A stretch of DNA of 64,000 nucleotides from Veillonella denticariosi JCM 15641 (lineage in GTDB: Bacteria; Bacillota; Negativicutes; Veillonellales; Veillonellaceae), in assembly GCF_002959855.1 (NCBI RefSeq), contig NZ_PPDB01000003.1, positions 186,001 to 250,000 on the forward strand, read 5' to 3'. The notes beneath the pieces are model-generated. The model saw nothing but the letters and a program-made list of their open reading frames with translations, was not told the origin of the DNA and did not search any database. Positions 48,361 to 58,429 of the stretch are shown piece by piece (the stretch's first letter is position 1; each line of letters starts with the position of its first letter). The position numbers and the translations under genes were made by a program.

Positions 48361-48515
48361 GTTATATTTTCAATGGGACTGCTTCATATATACAGTTATA
48401 AAAAGAGACTACCTATACCGATGCGCGACTTAGCTCGCTTTGAAGCGCGGAGGTATAGGTAGTCTCTTTTTAATTAAATTATCGATATGTAACGGGACCC
48501 CATTGAAAATATAAC
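48361..48515. repeat. Nested palindromic element (155 bp), MITE-like
   Basis: Outer arms GTTATATTTTCAATGGG (48361-48377) and their perfect complement (48499-48515) enclose inner arms AAAAGAGACTACCTATACC (48401-48419) and complement (48452-48470). The innermost loop can fold again (GCGCG near 48424, CGCGC near 48446). The inner stem with flanking T runs can end transcription of the minus-strand activase gene. The surrounding 48136-48360 contains two more small stems (GCCCC/GGGGC near 48169; GGGGCTGT/ACAGCCCC near 48319-48340) and no gene. Confidence 0.7.
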
Positions 48516-48526
48516 GGAATACTCAT

Positions 48527-51500
48527 TTACTCGAACATTGTAGACAATAATAGTTTCAAACGGTTTGCCTGATTTACCGCACTGGAGCCTGGATCGTAAT
48601 CGATGGCGGCAATGCGCACATCCGGATAGGCGGCGGATAGTGTTTTCACCATGCCTTTACCGGTTACGTGATTTGGCAGGCAGCCGAACGGTTGCAAGCA
48701 CACGACCTGTTTGGCACCTTTTTCGATGAGATCGATCATATCCCCAGTGAGAAACCAGCCTTCACCGCATTGATTGCCAAGATCGATAAAGTGAGCCGCC
48801 TCTTTGGCCACCTTCGTCATCCGTTTCAACGGATCAAAATGTTTCGACGCAGCAACGGCCTTAGCATATGGCAATCGATATAATTCAAGGGCTTCACGAG
48901 CCAGGCTGCCGAAGAAGCCGGACAACCATGTACCGTCCAAATGCTTAGCACGATAGGTACTATCCATCGCACAGTACAAAAAGAAATCGAGCAAGCCGGA
49001 TGTAACGACTTCACCGCCTTCTTTTTCAATGAGTTCATTAATATTGTTATTGGCGCTCGGATGGAATTTAACGTAAATTTCCCCTACGACGCCAACACGA
49101 GGTTTCTGCACCTTTTTATCAACTGGAAGGTTATCAAAGTCATTGATAATCTCCTTGATATACTTACTGTACTGACGAAGACTGGCCGTGGTAATATTCT
49201 TACGGAGCTTTTCAACCCAGTAATCACATAATGCATCGGTCGAACCAGGATTCGTTTCATACGGACGTGTAGCCAGTACGCATTGCATGAGGGCATCGCC
49301 GTATACGACAGCCTGAATCATACGATGCAGGAAGCCCTTAGTCAATTTGAAGCCCGGTTGACGTTCCATATCGCTCGCATTGAGAGATAGAATCGGAACC
49401 TGCTTCATGCCGGCATCGATGAGGGCTTTACGCAAGTAACCGATATAGTTCGTCGCACGACAGCCGCCACCTGTTTGAGAGATGATAACAGCTGTTTTAT
49501 TTACATCGTATTTACCGGATAACAACGCGGACATGAGTTGCCCTACGACGATAATCGCCGGATAACACGCATCATTATTGATATACTTAAGACCTACTTC
49601 GATATCGTCGCGAGTCGGAGCCGGCAACAAATCAAAATCATAGCCTTCACTCTGAAGAACCGGTTCCAAGAGGCTAAAATGCAACGGCGACATTTGAGGC
49701 ACCAGGATTTTGTAAGTCTTGCGCATTTCCTCAGTAAACACGACGCGATTATAATCATAAGCCGGCGTTTGATCCACAACGACCTCTTCCGGAGCCTCAG
49801 GATTATGATGACGTCTCAAGCTGCGTTCCATTACGGATTGTAATGAGCGCAAACGAATCGTAACAGCGCCGAGATTCGTGCCTTCGTCAATCTTCAATAA
49901 TGTATGAATCTTATGTTTTGCCGAAAGTATATCTTTCACCTGATCGGCTACGATAGAATCAAGGCCGCAACCGAACGAGTTGAGCTCAACAATTTGGAAT
50001 CCTTCCGTACGACTCACAAATTCAGCTGCACGATATAGACGACTATGGTATGACCATTGATCGACAACGCGCAGATGTTTGATTTCATTGCCGAGAGGTG
50101 CTACCCCATCCTCGGTGAGGACAGCCATCCCGAGGGATGTGATAAGTTCAGGAATACCGTGGTTGATACCGGAATCCAAATGGTACGGACGCCCCGCCAA
50201 CACGATGGTCGGAATCTGTTCCGCTACGAGACGGGATACAGTTTTCTTTGTAGTTTCTCGATACGAAGCCTTACAGTTTTCCTGCTCTTCCCAAGCCTTT
50301 TCGACAGCATTGGCAATATCCTTTTTCTTGAGGTCAAGGAAATCCAATGCTTTCACAAGGGCGGGAACAAGAGATTTCTTATCCGCCAACGGCAGGAACG
50401 GACTATGAAACGGTGTATCACCGAGTACATCCTGCATGTTGTTTTTAATCAGTTCCGGATAGGAAATAACCATCGGACAGTGATAATTATTGTCTCGGCT
50501 GTACTCCTTAGGCCCATGTTGCACACATGGATACCATATAAAGTCCACCTGAGAATTCGCTAAATCGCGAATATGACCGTGTACAGCCTTCGCCGGATAA
50601 CATGCCGTATCGGATGGAATTGTATCGATAGCCTTGTTATACTGATCCTTGGTGGTGTAATCGGATAAGATGACTTCACAACCTAATGTATTGAAGAATG
50701 TGAACCAGAACGGAAAGTCCTCATACATATTGAGCACGCGAGGAATGCCGACACGCAACTTACCTTCAAATTCCGGAATATTTTTCTTTAAGTAGTAGTC
50801 GAAATAACGACGTAATTTGACCTCTACTAAGTTCGGCACCGGTTTTCGCGCCTCCTGAATCATATCGCCCGCACCGCGATCACAACGGTTACCCGTCACA
50901 TAGGTACGCCCGTCTGAGAAGGCATTAATAGTGAGCATACAGTTATTGGAGCACAGACCGCAATTGCGCATCGTCGTTGACACCTGCAATGATGCGAGCC
51001 CTTCGCTATCGAGCAATGTGCTGTTCTGGGTTTGGAGATCTTCTGCCGTTTCAGCCGCAAGTAACGCCATGCCATAAGCCCCCATCAATCCGGAAACATC
51101 AGGCCTGATCACCTCTACGCCCATCAATTTTTCAAAGGCGCGCAGTACGGATTCGTTGTAAAACGTACCGCCTTGTACGACGATATGATCGCCCAGTTCT
51201 TTAGGATCTTTTACCTTGAGAACCTTGTAAAGGGCGTTTTTAATAACGGAATACGCAAGGCCGGCCGCAATGTCCTGTACTGTAGCACCTTCCTTTTGAG
51301 CCTGCTTTACCTTGGAGTTCATAAATACCGTACAACGGGACCCCAGATCGATCGGCAACGGTGCCAACAGGCCTTCCTTGGCGAACTGGTCGATAGGAAT
51401 GCGCAGACCGGTCGCGAATGTATCGATGAAAGAACCGCAACCGGAGGAACAGGCTTCATTCAATACGATGTCCTCGATATAACCGTCACGAACCTTACAA

Positions 51501-52783
51501 CATTTCATGTCCTGCCCGCCGATGTCCAGGATAAAAGACACATCAGGACAGAAGAAGCGGGCCGCCCGGTAATGGGCCATTGTTTCCACTTCCCCGATAT
51601 CGATACCGAGGGCGCGTTTCAAGAAGGCTTCACCATAGCCGGTAACACCGGAATGAGCGATATAAGCCTTCTTCGGCAACTGTTCATATATTTTTTCAAT
51701 AATTTCTCGAGATTTTTCTAACGGTTTTCCGTGGTTAGGACCGTAATGAGAAAAAATAATTTCCTTATTGCTGTTAATCAGCACTACTTTCAGCGTTGTC
51801 GATCCTGCATCGATACCGAGATAACAAGGTCCTTCAGCATCCTCGATATTCGCTTTCGGCGTCACCGCCTTCGCGTGACGCGCACGGAATGCCTCCAGTT
51901 CCTGCTCATTGGCAAACAGCGGATCAATACGGTCCGTCGCCTCCATAGGCTCGCCGATAAGGTTACCGATTTCCCTCGTCAACTGACCTACCGTGATGTC
52001 GCGACAGTCCTCTTTCATCAACGCAGCCCCTAATGCGACGAAAAGCTCGCCGTTCTCAGGAATAATGCGATGTTCCTCATCAAGATTCAATGTATCGCAG
52101 AAGCATTGGCGCAATTCGGACAAGAATGTCAACGGACCGCCGAGAAAGGCCACATTACCTTCAATTTTATGACCACACGCAAGACCTGCAATCGTCTGAT
52201 TTACAATGGCCTGGAATACGGATTTCGCGATATTCTCATGAGATGCGCCTTGGTTCAGCAACGCCTGCACGTCTGTCTTGGCGAAAACACCGCAACGCGC
52301 CGCAATCGGATAAACCGTATCGGCATTCATCGCCAACTGGTTGAGACCGGATGCATCCGTTTGCAATAATGTCGCCATCTGATCGATGAAAGCACCCGTA
52401 CCCCCTGCACAGGAACCGTTCATTCGATGCTCAGCGGTCTGACCTAAATAGGTTACCTTCGCATCTTCACCGCCTAATTCGATGATGACATCCGTCTGTG
52501 GATATAAAGCCTTAATGGCCCGCGTTTCCGCAATAACCTCTTGTACAAACGGTACACGCACCTTTTCAGCCATAGCCATACCGCCGGATCCCGTAACAGA
52601 TATATGTACCGGTGCATCTTCGTAACCCACTTGAGCCTCTTGAAGCAAAGTATGTACGGTATCCAAAATGTTAGCATAATGGCGAATATATTTTTTATAC
52701 AAATAATTATCTTGTTCGTCCAATAATACGACCTTAACAGTCGTAGACCCCACATCAATCCCCATGCGTAGCATGTGTTGCAT
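48527..52783 (-). CDS. Acyl-CoA dehydratase activase and dehydratase-like fusion protein
   Basis: A 1418-residue cytoplasmic iron-sulfur protein. Two BadF/HgdC-type ASKHA ATPase domains lie in tandem (about 1-290 with GIDVGSTTVK and CAGGTGAFIDQMA, and 320-590 with GIDAGSTTLK and ACSSGCGSFIDTFA). The middle DUF2229 region has the CGLCSNNC cysteines, and the C-terminal part resembles the HgdB-type dehydratase subunit. The activase part would use ATP to send an electron to a radical 2-hydroxyacyl-CoA dehydratase or a similar enzyme. No partner subunits are adjacent, so its reaction is unknown. GAGAGG precedes the ATG. Confidence 0.88.
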   Translation of the reverse strand: MQHMLRMGIDVGSTTVKVVLLDEQDNYLYKKYIRHYANILDTVHTLLQEAQVGYEDAPVHISVTGSGGMAMAEKVRVPFVQEVIAETRAIKALYPQTDVIIELGGEDAKVTYLGQTAEHRMNGSCAGGTGAFIDQMATLLQTDASGLNQLAMNADTVYPIAARCGVFAKTDVQALLNQGASHENIAKSVFQAIVNQTIAGLACGHKIEGNVAFLGGPLTFLSELRQCFCDTLNLDEEHRIIPENGELFVALGAALMKEDCRDITVGQLTREIGNLIGEPMEATDRIDPLFANEQELEAFRARHAKAVTPKANIEDAEGPCYLGIDAGSTTLKVVLINSNKEIIFSHYGPNHGKPLEKSREIIEKIYEQLPKKAYIAHSGVTGYGEAFLKRALGIDIGEVETMAHYRAARFFCPDVSFILDIGGQDMKCCKVRDGYIEDIVLNEACSSGCGSFIDTFATGLRIPIDQFAKEGLLAPLPIDLGSRCTVFMNSKVKQAQKEGATVQDIAAGLAYSVIKNALYKVLKVKDPKELGDHIVVQGGTFYNESVLRAFEKLMGVEVIRPDVSGLMGAYGMALLAAETAEDLQTQNSTLLDSEGLASLQVSTTMRNCGLCSNNCMLTINAFSDGRTYVTGNRCDRGAGDMIQEARKPVPNLVEVKLRRYFDYYLKKNIPEFEGKLRVGIPRVLNMYEDFPFWFTFFNTLGCEVILSDYTTKDQYNKAIDTIPSDTACYPAKAVHGHIRDLANSQVDFIWYPCVQHGPKEYSRDNNYHCPMVISYPELIKNNMQDVLGDTPFHSPFLPLADKKSLVPALVKALDFLDLKKKDIANAVEKAWEEQENCKASYRETTKKTVSRLVAEQIPTIVLAGRPYHLDSGINHGIPELITSLGMAVLTEDGVAPLGNEIKHLRVVDQWSYHSRLYRAAEFVSRTEGFQIVELNSFGCGLDSIVADQVKDILSAKHKIHTLLKIDEGTNLGAVTIRLRSLQSVMERSLRRHHNPEAPEEVVVDQTPAYDYNRVVFTEEMRKTYKILVPQMSPLHFSLLEPVLQSEGYDFDLLPAPTRDDIEVGLKYINNDACYPAIIVVGQLMSALLSGKYDVNKTAVIISQTGGGCRATNYIGYLRKALIDAGMKQVPILSLNASDMERQPGFKLTKGFLHRMIQAVVYGDALMQCVLATRPYETNPGSTDALCDYWVEKLRKNITTASLRQYSKYIKEIINDFDNLPVDKKVQKPRVGVVGEIYVKFHPSANNNINELIEKEGGEVVTSGLLDFFLYCAMDSTYRAKHLDGTWLSGFFGSLAREALELYRLPYAKAVAASKHFDPLKRMTKVAKEAAHFIDLGNQCGEGWFLTGDMIDLIEKGAKQVVCLQPFGCLPNHVTGKGMVKTLSAAYPDVRIAAIDYDPGSSAVNQANRLKLLLSTMFE

Positions 52784-53134
52784 AGATACCTCTCTTTATG
52801 ATAACCGTATGATTCAATCAAAATCATACTTTCTTACGTGAAAGTAACGCGTATTAACTACGCCCTTACATATAATCCAATGAAATTAAACATAAGTAAG
52901 CTTTCACAGTAACACCTAACCTTCACAAGAACATCTAATTTTTTAAATATCCTATACTTATATTATACAACAAATACAGCTAAAATCTAAGTTTTTCTAT
53001 ATTACAATGAGTTATAAAGAATATGCCTAATTTGATTTACAACGCCAAATTCGTTAGTTATAGGTTTTATAAATTATTATATCATTATAATATAAAAATA
53101 AAGTATCTATTGATACCTTTAATTAATTTATAAT
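52784..53134 (-). other. Intergenic region between the activase gene and the Pdu operon end
   Basis: An AT-rich region without a gene. The right part of the activase promoter should be within the first 150 bases. A small stem (AAAGTATC/GATACCTTT) lies near 53100-53119. Confidence 0.4.
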
Positions 53135-53173
53135 AAAAAGAGACTTCAATGATTATCATTAAAGTCTCTTTTT
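53135..53173 (-). terminator. Terminator of the Pdu operon
   Basis: AAAAAGAGACTT and AAAGTCTCTTTTT pair in a long stem that is T-rich at both ends. It lies 33 bases past the pduQ stop and ends the operon. Confidence 0.88.
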
Positions 53174-53206
53174 AAATAATATTCAAAACATAATTTTACA
53201 GATCTT

Positions 53207-54325
53207 CTAAAGCACATTTTTATACAAACCGATAAGATCATCACGATTAGCAGGATATGGATTAAATCGATAACACATATCCTCTAATGCTCTATCCGCC
53301 ATAAGCCCAAGCTTTACTTCAGAATGAATCTTATCAACTCCAAAATCGGTAAGGCTCATCGGGCATTCTAAAGTCTTCTGTAATTTGACAATCGCCTTCA
53401 ACAGAGAACCTAGTTTATCCCTATCTGATATATCAGGAGATCCAAAACCAAGTTTTGTAGATAAATGTGCGTATTTCCGCATCACCGCTAGATTATGAGC
53501 ACAATTAAAGGCTATCACATATGGCAATAACATACTATTAGCTAGGCCATGCGGGACATGAAATTGTCCTCCTAGCTGATGAGCCATAGCATGAACTATA
53601 CCTAATCCAGCCTTATTAAAAGAAAGTCCCGCTAAACATGATGCTTCATGCATAGACATCCTATCATAGTCTGTTGCTGTTGATTTATGACATTTTGGTA
53701 AATATTCAAATACAAGCTCTATAGCCCTTTGAGCCAAAGCATCAGTAAAGTTATTCGACTCTATCGCCACATAAGCTTCAAGGGCATGCACAAGAACATC
53801 CATGCCACTATATGCAGTAACATTTGGTGGAGATGTCTTTACGAATAACGGTGTTAATAAAGCTTCGTCAGGTAATACCGCATCATCAAGAAGTGGATAT
53901 TTTATTTGTGTTTCACTATCTGTCAGAACGGCAAAAGATGTTACCTCTGATCCGGTTCCACTAGTAGTTGGAATAGCAATAAAGGTTTTAATATCCATAT
54001 GTCTAAGCTTACGCCCAAAGTAAGCTACACCCTTACTCATATCAATGCAAGAACCTCCACCGATAGCAATAATTACAGTCGGTTTAACGCTGTCCATAAA
54101 CTCAATTCCTTTTGCTACATGCGTAATTGGTGGGTCAGGTACTACATCAGTATAAATATTTACCTTATTTTGATCGTCCATAAGTCCAATCACATACAAA
54201 AGATTTGGTGAGTCTTTCAAAAAAGGGTCACATATGATAAGAATAGATTCGTTATTAAATTCTGTAAGACGATTCAACGAATCTGCCCCTGCATAAATTT
54301 GCGTAGGAAATGTCCATTGATCCAT
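53207..54325 (-). CDS. pduQ: Propanol dehydrogenase (iron-containing)
   Basis: Reduces propionaldehyde to 1-propanol, regenerating NAD+ for PduP inside the microcompartment. A 372-residue Fe-ADH with the NAD motif GGGSCIDMSKG and metal-site region GMDVLVHALEAY and GIVHAMAHQLGG. It lies 11 bases after pduP and is the last gene of the operon. Confidence 0.9.
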   Translation of the reverse strand: MDQWTFPTQIYAGADSLNRLTEFNNESILIICDPFLKDSPNLLYVIGLMDDQNKVNIYTDVVPDPPITHVAKGIEFMDSVKPTVIIAIGGGSCIDMSKGVAYFGRKLRHMDIKTFIAIPTTSGTGSEVTSFAVLTDSETQIKYPLLDDAVLPDEALLTPLFVKTSPPNVTAYSGMDVLVHALEAYVAIESNNFTDALAQRAIELVFEYLPKCHKSTATDYDRMSMHEASCLAGLSFNKAGLGIVHAMAHQLGGQFHVPHGLANSMLLPYVIAFNCAHNLAVMRKYAHLSTKLGFGSPDISDRDKLGSLLKAIVKLQKTLECPMSLTDFGVDKIHSEVKLGLMADRALEDMCYRFNPYPANRDDLIGLYKNVL

Positions 54326-54336
54326 ATACTCACCAC

Positions 54337-55773
54337 CTATCGTATATTAAAACCTGTCGTTAAACAGCATCTACGACGGCGTGCAAAGCATCGAGCTGTG
54401 GTTGTCGATTCTCCAGTTGGCGTTGCAATAGTAAAGGTGGTTGTCCCTTCTCCACTAAAGCCCAGTCCTGCATAAGATGGGCCATTTTTAACAAAAATAG
54501 ATGTTTTCATTTTCTGAGCCATCCGATTAAGTCGTTCCATATTTAGTGAATGCATTGTTGCAGTATGATGTAAGCCCGCTTCTAACATCAAGCATACATC
54601 GAGACCTTCATCAAAGCTATCTACCGTTACAACCGGTAGAATAGGCATCAACATTTCAATCACTGCAAATGGATGGTCTTTTGGTGTGCGCATGATAATC
54701 AACCGTGGATCATCATTGTACGGAATATGTGCCGCATCAAGAATGGCGCTTGCATTCTTACCAACAAACTTCTTATTTGGTGTTCCATTTGGCAAAACTG
54801 TCAATTCTACTAAACGTTGGATATCTTGTTGATTTTCAACAAGAACACATCCGACATTTACCATTTCTTGAACAAGTTGTGGTTCAATTGGTCGCATTGC
54901 AACTACGCTCTTTTCGGCAATACAAAGAATATTATTATCAAGACTAGCACCTAGGACAATATCCTGAGCTGCCTTTTTAATATCCGCTGTTTCATCTACA
55001 AAAGCCGGTGGATTTCCAGCCCCTGCACCAATAACCTTTTTACCACTTTGAAGTGCTTGTTTTACAACGCCGGGGCCACCAGTAACAACTAACAAGCTAA
55101 CATCCGGATGCAACATCATCTCTTGAGCAGATTCAATCGATGGTTCATGAAGTGTAACAATAAGATTCTCAATACCAATAGATTTTGTAATTATTTGATT
55201 TAATTCACTAACAAGTAATCTACTTATATTCTTTGCGCCTGGATGTACACTAAAGAATATAGCATTTCCTGCTGCTAGCATACCAATAGAATTACATATT
55301 AACGTTTCTGCCGGATTAGTGCTTGGTGTAATAGCACCAATTACACCATATGCGGACAATTCATATAAGGTCATACCATTGTCACCAGTTTCACATTCTG
55401 TAACAAGGTCTTCTACACCTGGTGTTTTATCTAGTGTAAGATTTAATTTCAATACTTTATCCGCAACGCGACCCATTCCTGTTTCTTCAACAGTTTTCTG
55501 AGCCAACTCTTGTACTCGTGGGCGCATAGCAGTACGAATATCTGCTATTACCTTTTCACGAGTTGCCAAGGTACAGTCTTCAAAGCGTGCTTGCGCTGCT
55601 TTCGCGGCTTGAATCGCCTCATCTACCGTATCAAATACACCTGGTTCAGCTTGATGACGACTTCCAGATACTTGTTTAATAGATTGCGATAAAGCGGTCT
55701 CTTGCTTTTGCCCCTGTAATACATCTATAACCATGGAGCGGATCATTTCTTTCAACTGTGTATTGTTTTCCAT
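54337..55773 (-). CDS. pduP: CoA-acylating propionaldehyde dehydrogenase
   Basis: Converts propionaldehyde, CoA and NAD+ to propionyl-CoA within the shell. The start at 55773 (second of two ATG after GGAGG) gives 478 residues. Residues 1-20 form an amphipathic helix like the encapsulation peptide of PduP. The catalytic Cys284 lies in NNILCIAEKS. The frame upstream to 55815 has no support. It lies about 130 bases downstream of pduN, the largest gap in the lower operon. Confidence 0.93.
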   Translation of the reverse strand: MENNTQLKEMIRSMVIDVLQGQKQETALSQSIKQVSGSRHQAEPGVFDTVDEAIQAAKAAQARFEDCTLATREKVIADIRTAMRPRVQELAQKTVEETGMGRVADKVLKLNLTLDKTPGVEDLVTECETGDNGMTLYELSAYGVIGAITPSTNPAETLICNSIGMLAAGNAIFFSVHPGAKNISRLLVSELNQIITKSIGIENLIVTLHEPSIESAQEMMLHPDVSLLVVTGGPGVVKQALQSGKKVIGAGAGNPPAFVDETADIKKAAQDIVLGASLDNNILCIAEKSVVAMRPIEPQLVQEMVNVGCVLVENQQDIQRLVELTVLPNGTPNKKFVGKNASAILDAAHIPYNDDPRLIIMRTPKDHPFAVIEMLMPILPVVTVDSFDEGLDVCLMLEAGLHHTATMHSLNMERLNRMAQKMKTSIFVKNGPSYAGLGFSGEGTTTFTIATPTGESTTTARCFARRRRCCLTTGFNIR

Positions 55774-55904
55774 CATGAACCTCCATATAGGTTGCACTGC
55801 TGATGCAATGGCCATGTCAACTTACGGTGTACACAATCAGGGATACATTCATGATGTGACACAATAACTAGGTTTAACTTTGGCACCAGCTATTTCCTAT
55901 ATAA

Positions 55905-56171
55905 TTATTTTTCAAAACTATCAATAATACCCACAATGGCGCAATCTACTGCGGTGCCTTTATCATCTTCGAAAATATGCCGTGCCGATGAGCCTCGAGT
56001 TAGAAGCACATATTCACCTTCACCAGCACATACTGTATCGACGGCGATTTCTATGCGCCCCGTCAACCCTTGTTCTCCATCGAGAATATCCACCATCATC
56101 AGTTTCATTCCCTTTAGAGATTCATGCTTTTGAGTAGATACGATACTACCCACTACTTTACCGACTTGCAT
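55905..56171 (-). CDS. pduN: Microcompartment vertex protein (EutN/CcmL family)
   Basis: Forms the pentamers that cap the corners of the shell. It has 88 residues (MQVGKVVGSIVSTQKHESL, then ILDGEQGLTGRIEIAVDTVCAGEGEYVLLTRGS across the family core). The start at 56171 overlaps the end of pduM by 14 bases and has GAAGGGAA upstream. One such gene is enough to close a compartment. Confidence 0.93.
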   Translation of the reverse strand: MQVGKVVGSIVSTQKHESLKGMKLMMVDILDGEQGLTGRIEIAVDTVCAGEGEYVLLTRGSSARHIFEDDKGTAVDCAIVGIIDSFEK

Positions 56172-56649
56172 ACTTCTCGTTCCCTTCAATTATTGTGATA
56201 CCTAAGCGCTCTATCTCATCACGAGCAACCATGGTGAACCGTTGTCCCCTATATATGACGATAATAGACTGACTTTCACAAGATCGAACAAAAGAGGCCG
56301 TTATCCAGGCTTGATGACAAGCATATATAGTGCGACCAGATTTATCTAAAAATTTGATAGGCCAGTCTAAAATGACTGTTGGACTCATTAGCGAAGTAAC
56401 AGGGACTACAAGACGTATTGTTACCTCACAATCATATGCTAATGCACGGTGCAAACAGACTACCCAAGGCACCAATGTATCGCTCATTAACTCTCGTATA
56501 TGACCATAATCTACACCAGTAAAAGAAATGAGCTGGTTCTGCAACAATATATGTTCATCATAGGTATTGCACTCTGTGACAATAAAAGTTACAGTGGATG
56601 TCATGCGCTTTTCCAGGCGTTCTAACACCAGTTTAACTAATGCATCCAT
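56158..56649 (-). CDS. pduM: Pdu microcompartment protein PduM
   Basis: A 163-residue protein, the same length as Salmonella PduM, which is needed for proper shell assembly. The N-terminus LVLERLEKRMTSTVTFIVTE, a central LDWPIKFLDKSGRTIY and a C-terminal MVARDEIERLGI fit that family, though overall similarity is weak. The start is one base after the eutJ stop (TAAAATG), implying coupled translation. The call leans on both sequence and operon position. Confidence 0.78.
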   Translation of the reverse strand: MDALVKLVLERLEKRMTSTVTFIVTECNTYDEHILLQNQLISFTGVDYGHIRELMSDTLVPWVVCLHRALAYDCEVTIRLVVPVTSLMSPTVILDWPIKFLDKSGRTIYACHQAWITASFVRSCESQSIIVIYRGQRFTMVARDEIERLGITIIEGNEKYASR

Positions 56650-56650
56650 T

Positions 56651-57490
56651 TTACTGTTCACTTCCCATGGCAATCCCTAAGGGCGTTACAAATTCAGGAT
56701 ACAATGGCTTATGAACAGGTAACCCTATATATTGACTGAAAGTTTTTGTAAACTCTTCAAAATTAGAAGCCCCACCTACAACAACTATAGGCGTTCCTTT
56801 TTCATAACCACCCTCTTGCAACGCATGCTTAGAAATAGCTGCCATTTTTTCAACAACGGGCCGTATCGTTGCGTATACATCACGTTTATTTTCTTCGTTT
56901 CGCTTATAAACCTCCGCTTCTGAGATAGAAATTCCATAGGCCCCGCTGATAACGAGGTTCATATGGGTTCCTCCTGTAGGCTCATCTACGGTATATACAA
57001 CTCGGCCATCCTTTAAAATGCTTATGCCCGTAGTACCACCGCCAACATCGATAACAGCTCCATCCGTAATTCCTAGCACATTAGCAGCAGCTGTAGGTTC
57101 ATCTAGAATGCAAGTTACTTCAAAGCCTGCACTTTCTAGTACATGACCTACCACATCTTTATTCTTGCCTATCGTTCCAGGTGGAACAGCTGCTGCAGCA
57201 TATACAAGATCCGTACCTAAGGCTAATTCTGCCTTAGCCTTTAAAGCTCGCGTAATTTTAACAGCTCCCACATAGTCAACTACAAGACCATCACGAATAG
57301 ACTCGTTATATTCAAAGGCACCATATATAGGCTTGCCTTTATCGTTAACTACGGATAAGACAATAGATGACGTACCAAGGTCAATACCTACACGCAAATT
57401 CTTTTGATTATGAGAACTCACTTGTTTGGATTCAACAAGTTCCGAGAACTCTTGCAATGTATTATTTGCCTTTTTCAAGCCTTTCATCAT
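56651..57490 (-). CDS. eutJ: EutJ-like Hsp70-fold chaperone
   Basis: A 279-residue ASKHA ATPase with GIDLGTSSIVLSVV, the second phosphate loop DVGGGTTGISIL and VVGGASNFE, matching EutJ of ethanolamine microcompartments. It is thought to help enzymes fold or reactivate. The start at 57490 follows AGTAGG; an adjacent ATG at 57487 is equally possible. Firmicutes-type Pdu loci often carry this gene, while Salmonella pdu lacks it. Confidence 0.87.
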   Translation of the reverse strand: MMKGLKKANNTLQEFSELVESKQVSSHNQKNLRVGIDLGTSSIVLSVVNDKGKPIYGAFEYNESIRDGLVVDYVGAVKITRALKAKAELALGTDLVYAAAAVPPGTIGKNKDVVGHVLESAGFEVTCILDEPTAAANVLGITDGAVIDVGGGTTGISILKDGRVVYTVDEPTGGTHMNLVISGAYGISISEAEVYKRNEENKRDVYATIRPVVEKMAAISKHALQEGGYEKGTPIVVVGGASNFEEFTKTFSQYIGLPVHKPLYPEFVTPLGIAMGSEQ

Positions 57491-57500
57491 ATCACCTACT

Positions 57501-58121
57501 TTACTGTACAATTCTCGCCATTACTGAACCTTGTACATTGGCAGCATTTGCCTCATCTGTATCAATATGAAGTTCTAGAACAAAGCCAGGTACGACCCGA
57601 ACAATGACGTCACTAAATACAGTAGTGCGTTCAGTCGTTTGTAGTTCAACATTTACTCTATCGCCATCGTTTACATGGAACCGTTTTGCATCATCAGGCG
57701 ACATATGAATATGGCGCTTTGCAATGATACAAATCGGTTTTGTAACTTCACCATTTTCGGTACATAGGGTAATCTCTACTGCCGATTCTAAATGACCAGA
57801 TAACACAATCGGAGGTTTTATACCTAATGTACGAGCATCGGTCAAGGATACCTCCACTTGTGACTGCTTCCTAAGAGGACCTAAAACGCGGACATTCTGT
57901 ATGACTCCTTTAGGTCCCACTAAGGTAACTGATTGTTCTGATGCAAACTCTCCAGTTTGCTTTAAATCACTTTTCTTAGTAATGGCCTGATTAGGAAATA
58001 ATATATCCCAGTCCTCCTGACATAGATGGACATGTCTATTACTCACACCTACGGGAATAGACGATTCTAACATGGCTTCGATCACTTCTCGTACGATAGC
58101 ACGAATCTGTTCCCGATCCAT
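57501..58121 (-). CDS. pduL: Phosphate propanoyltransferase
   Basis: Converts propionyl-CoA and phosphate to propionyl phosphate, freeing CoA inside the shell. It has 206 residues with the metal-binding histidines in VSNRHVHL and IIAKRHIHMSPDDA. Residues 1-20 (DREQIRAIVREVIEAML) form an amphipathic helix like an encapsulation peptide. The product would need a propionate kinase (pduW), which is not in this window. Confidence 0.95.
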   Translation of the reverse strand: MDREQIRAIVREVIEAMLESSIPVGVSNRHVHLCQEDWDILFPNQAITKKSDLKQTGEFASEQSVTLVGPKGVIQNVRVLGPLRKQSQVEVSLTDARTLGIKPPIVLSGHLESAVEITLCTENGEVTKPICIIAKRHIHMSPDDAKRFHVNDGDRVNVELQTTERTTVFSDVIVRVVPGFVLELHIDTDEANAANVQGSVMARIVQ

Positions 58122-58127
58122 AAGCTA

Positions 58128-58403
58128 TTATCCTTTCTTAGGTAAGATTAATTCTACATCGCTATGAGGGCGTGGAATCACATGAGTAGATACTACTTCG
58201 CCCACTTTTTGTGCTGCTGCACAACCTGCATCAACAGCTGCTTTTACAGCGCCCACATCACCACGAACCATTACAGTTACAAGACCGGAACCAATTTTTT
58301 CAGTCCCTTCTAATGTAACATTGGCTGCTTTTACCATTGCATCAGCCGCTTCAATAGCGCCTACTAAACCTTTTGTTTCTACCATGCCTAATGCGTTATT
58401 CAT
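58128..58403 (-). CDS. pduJ: Microcompartment shell hexamer protein PduJ/PduA type
   Basis: A 91-residue BMC-domain protein forming the flat hexamers of the shell. [20 protein letters not shown] and the pore loop [18 protein letters not shown] are canonical. It is nearly identical to the shell protein at 59858-60139, so one probably arose by duplication. An AAAGGAG site precedes it. Confidence 0.95.
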   Translation of the reverse strand: MNNALGMVETKGLVGAIEAADAMVKAANVTLEGTEKIGSGLVTVMVRGDVGAVKAAVDAGCAAAQKVGEVVSTHVIPRPHSDVELILPKKG

Positions 58404-58429
58404 GATAATCTCCTTTATTAATTACTACA

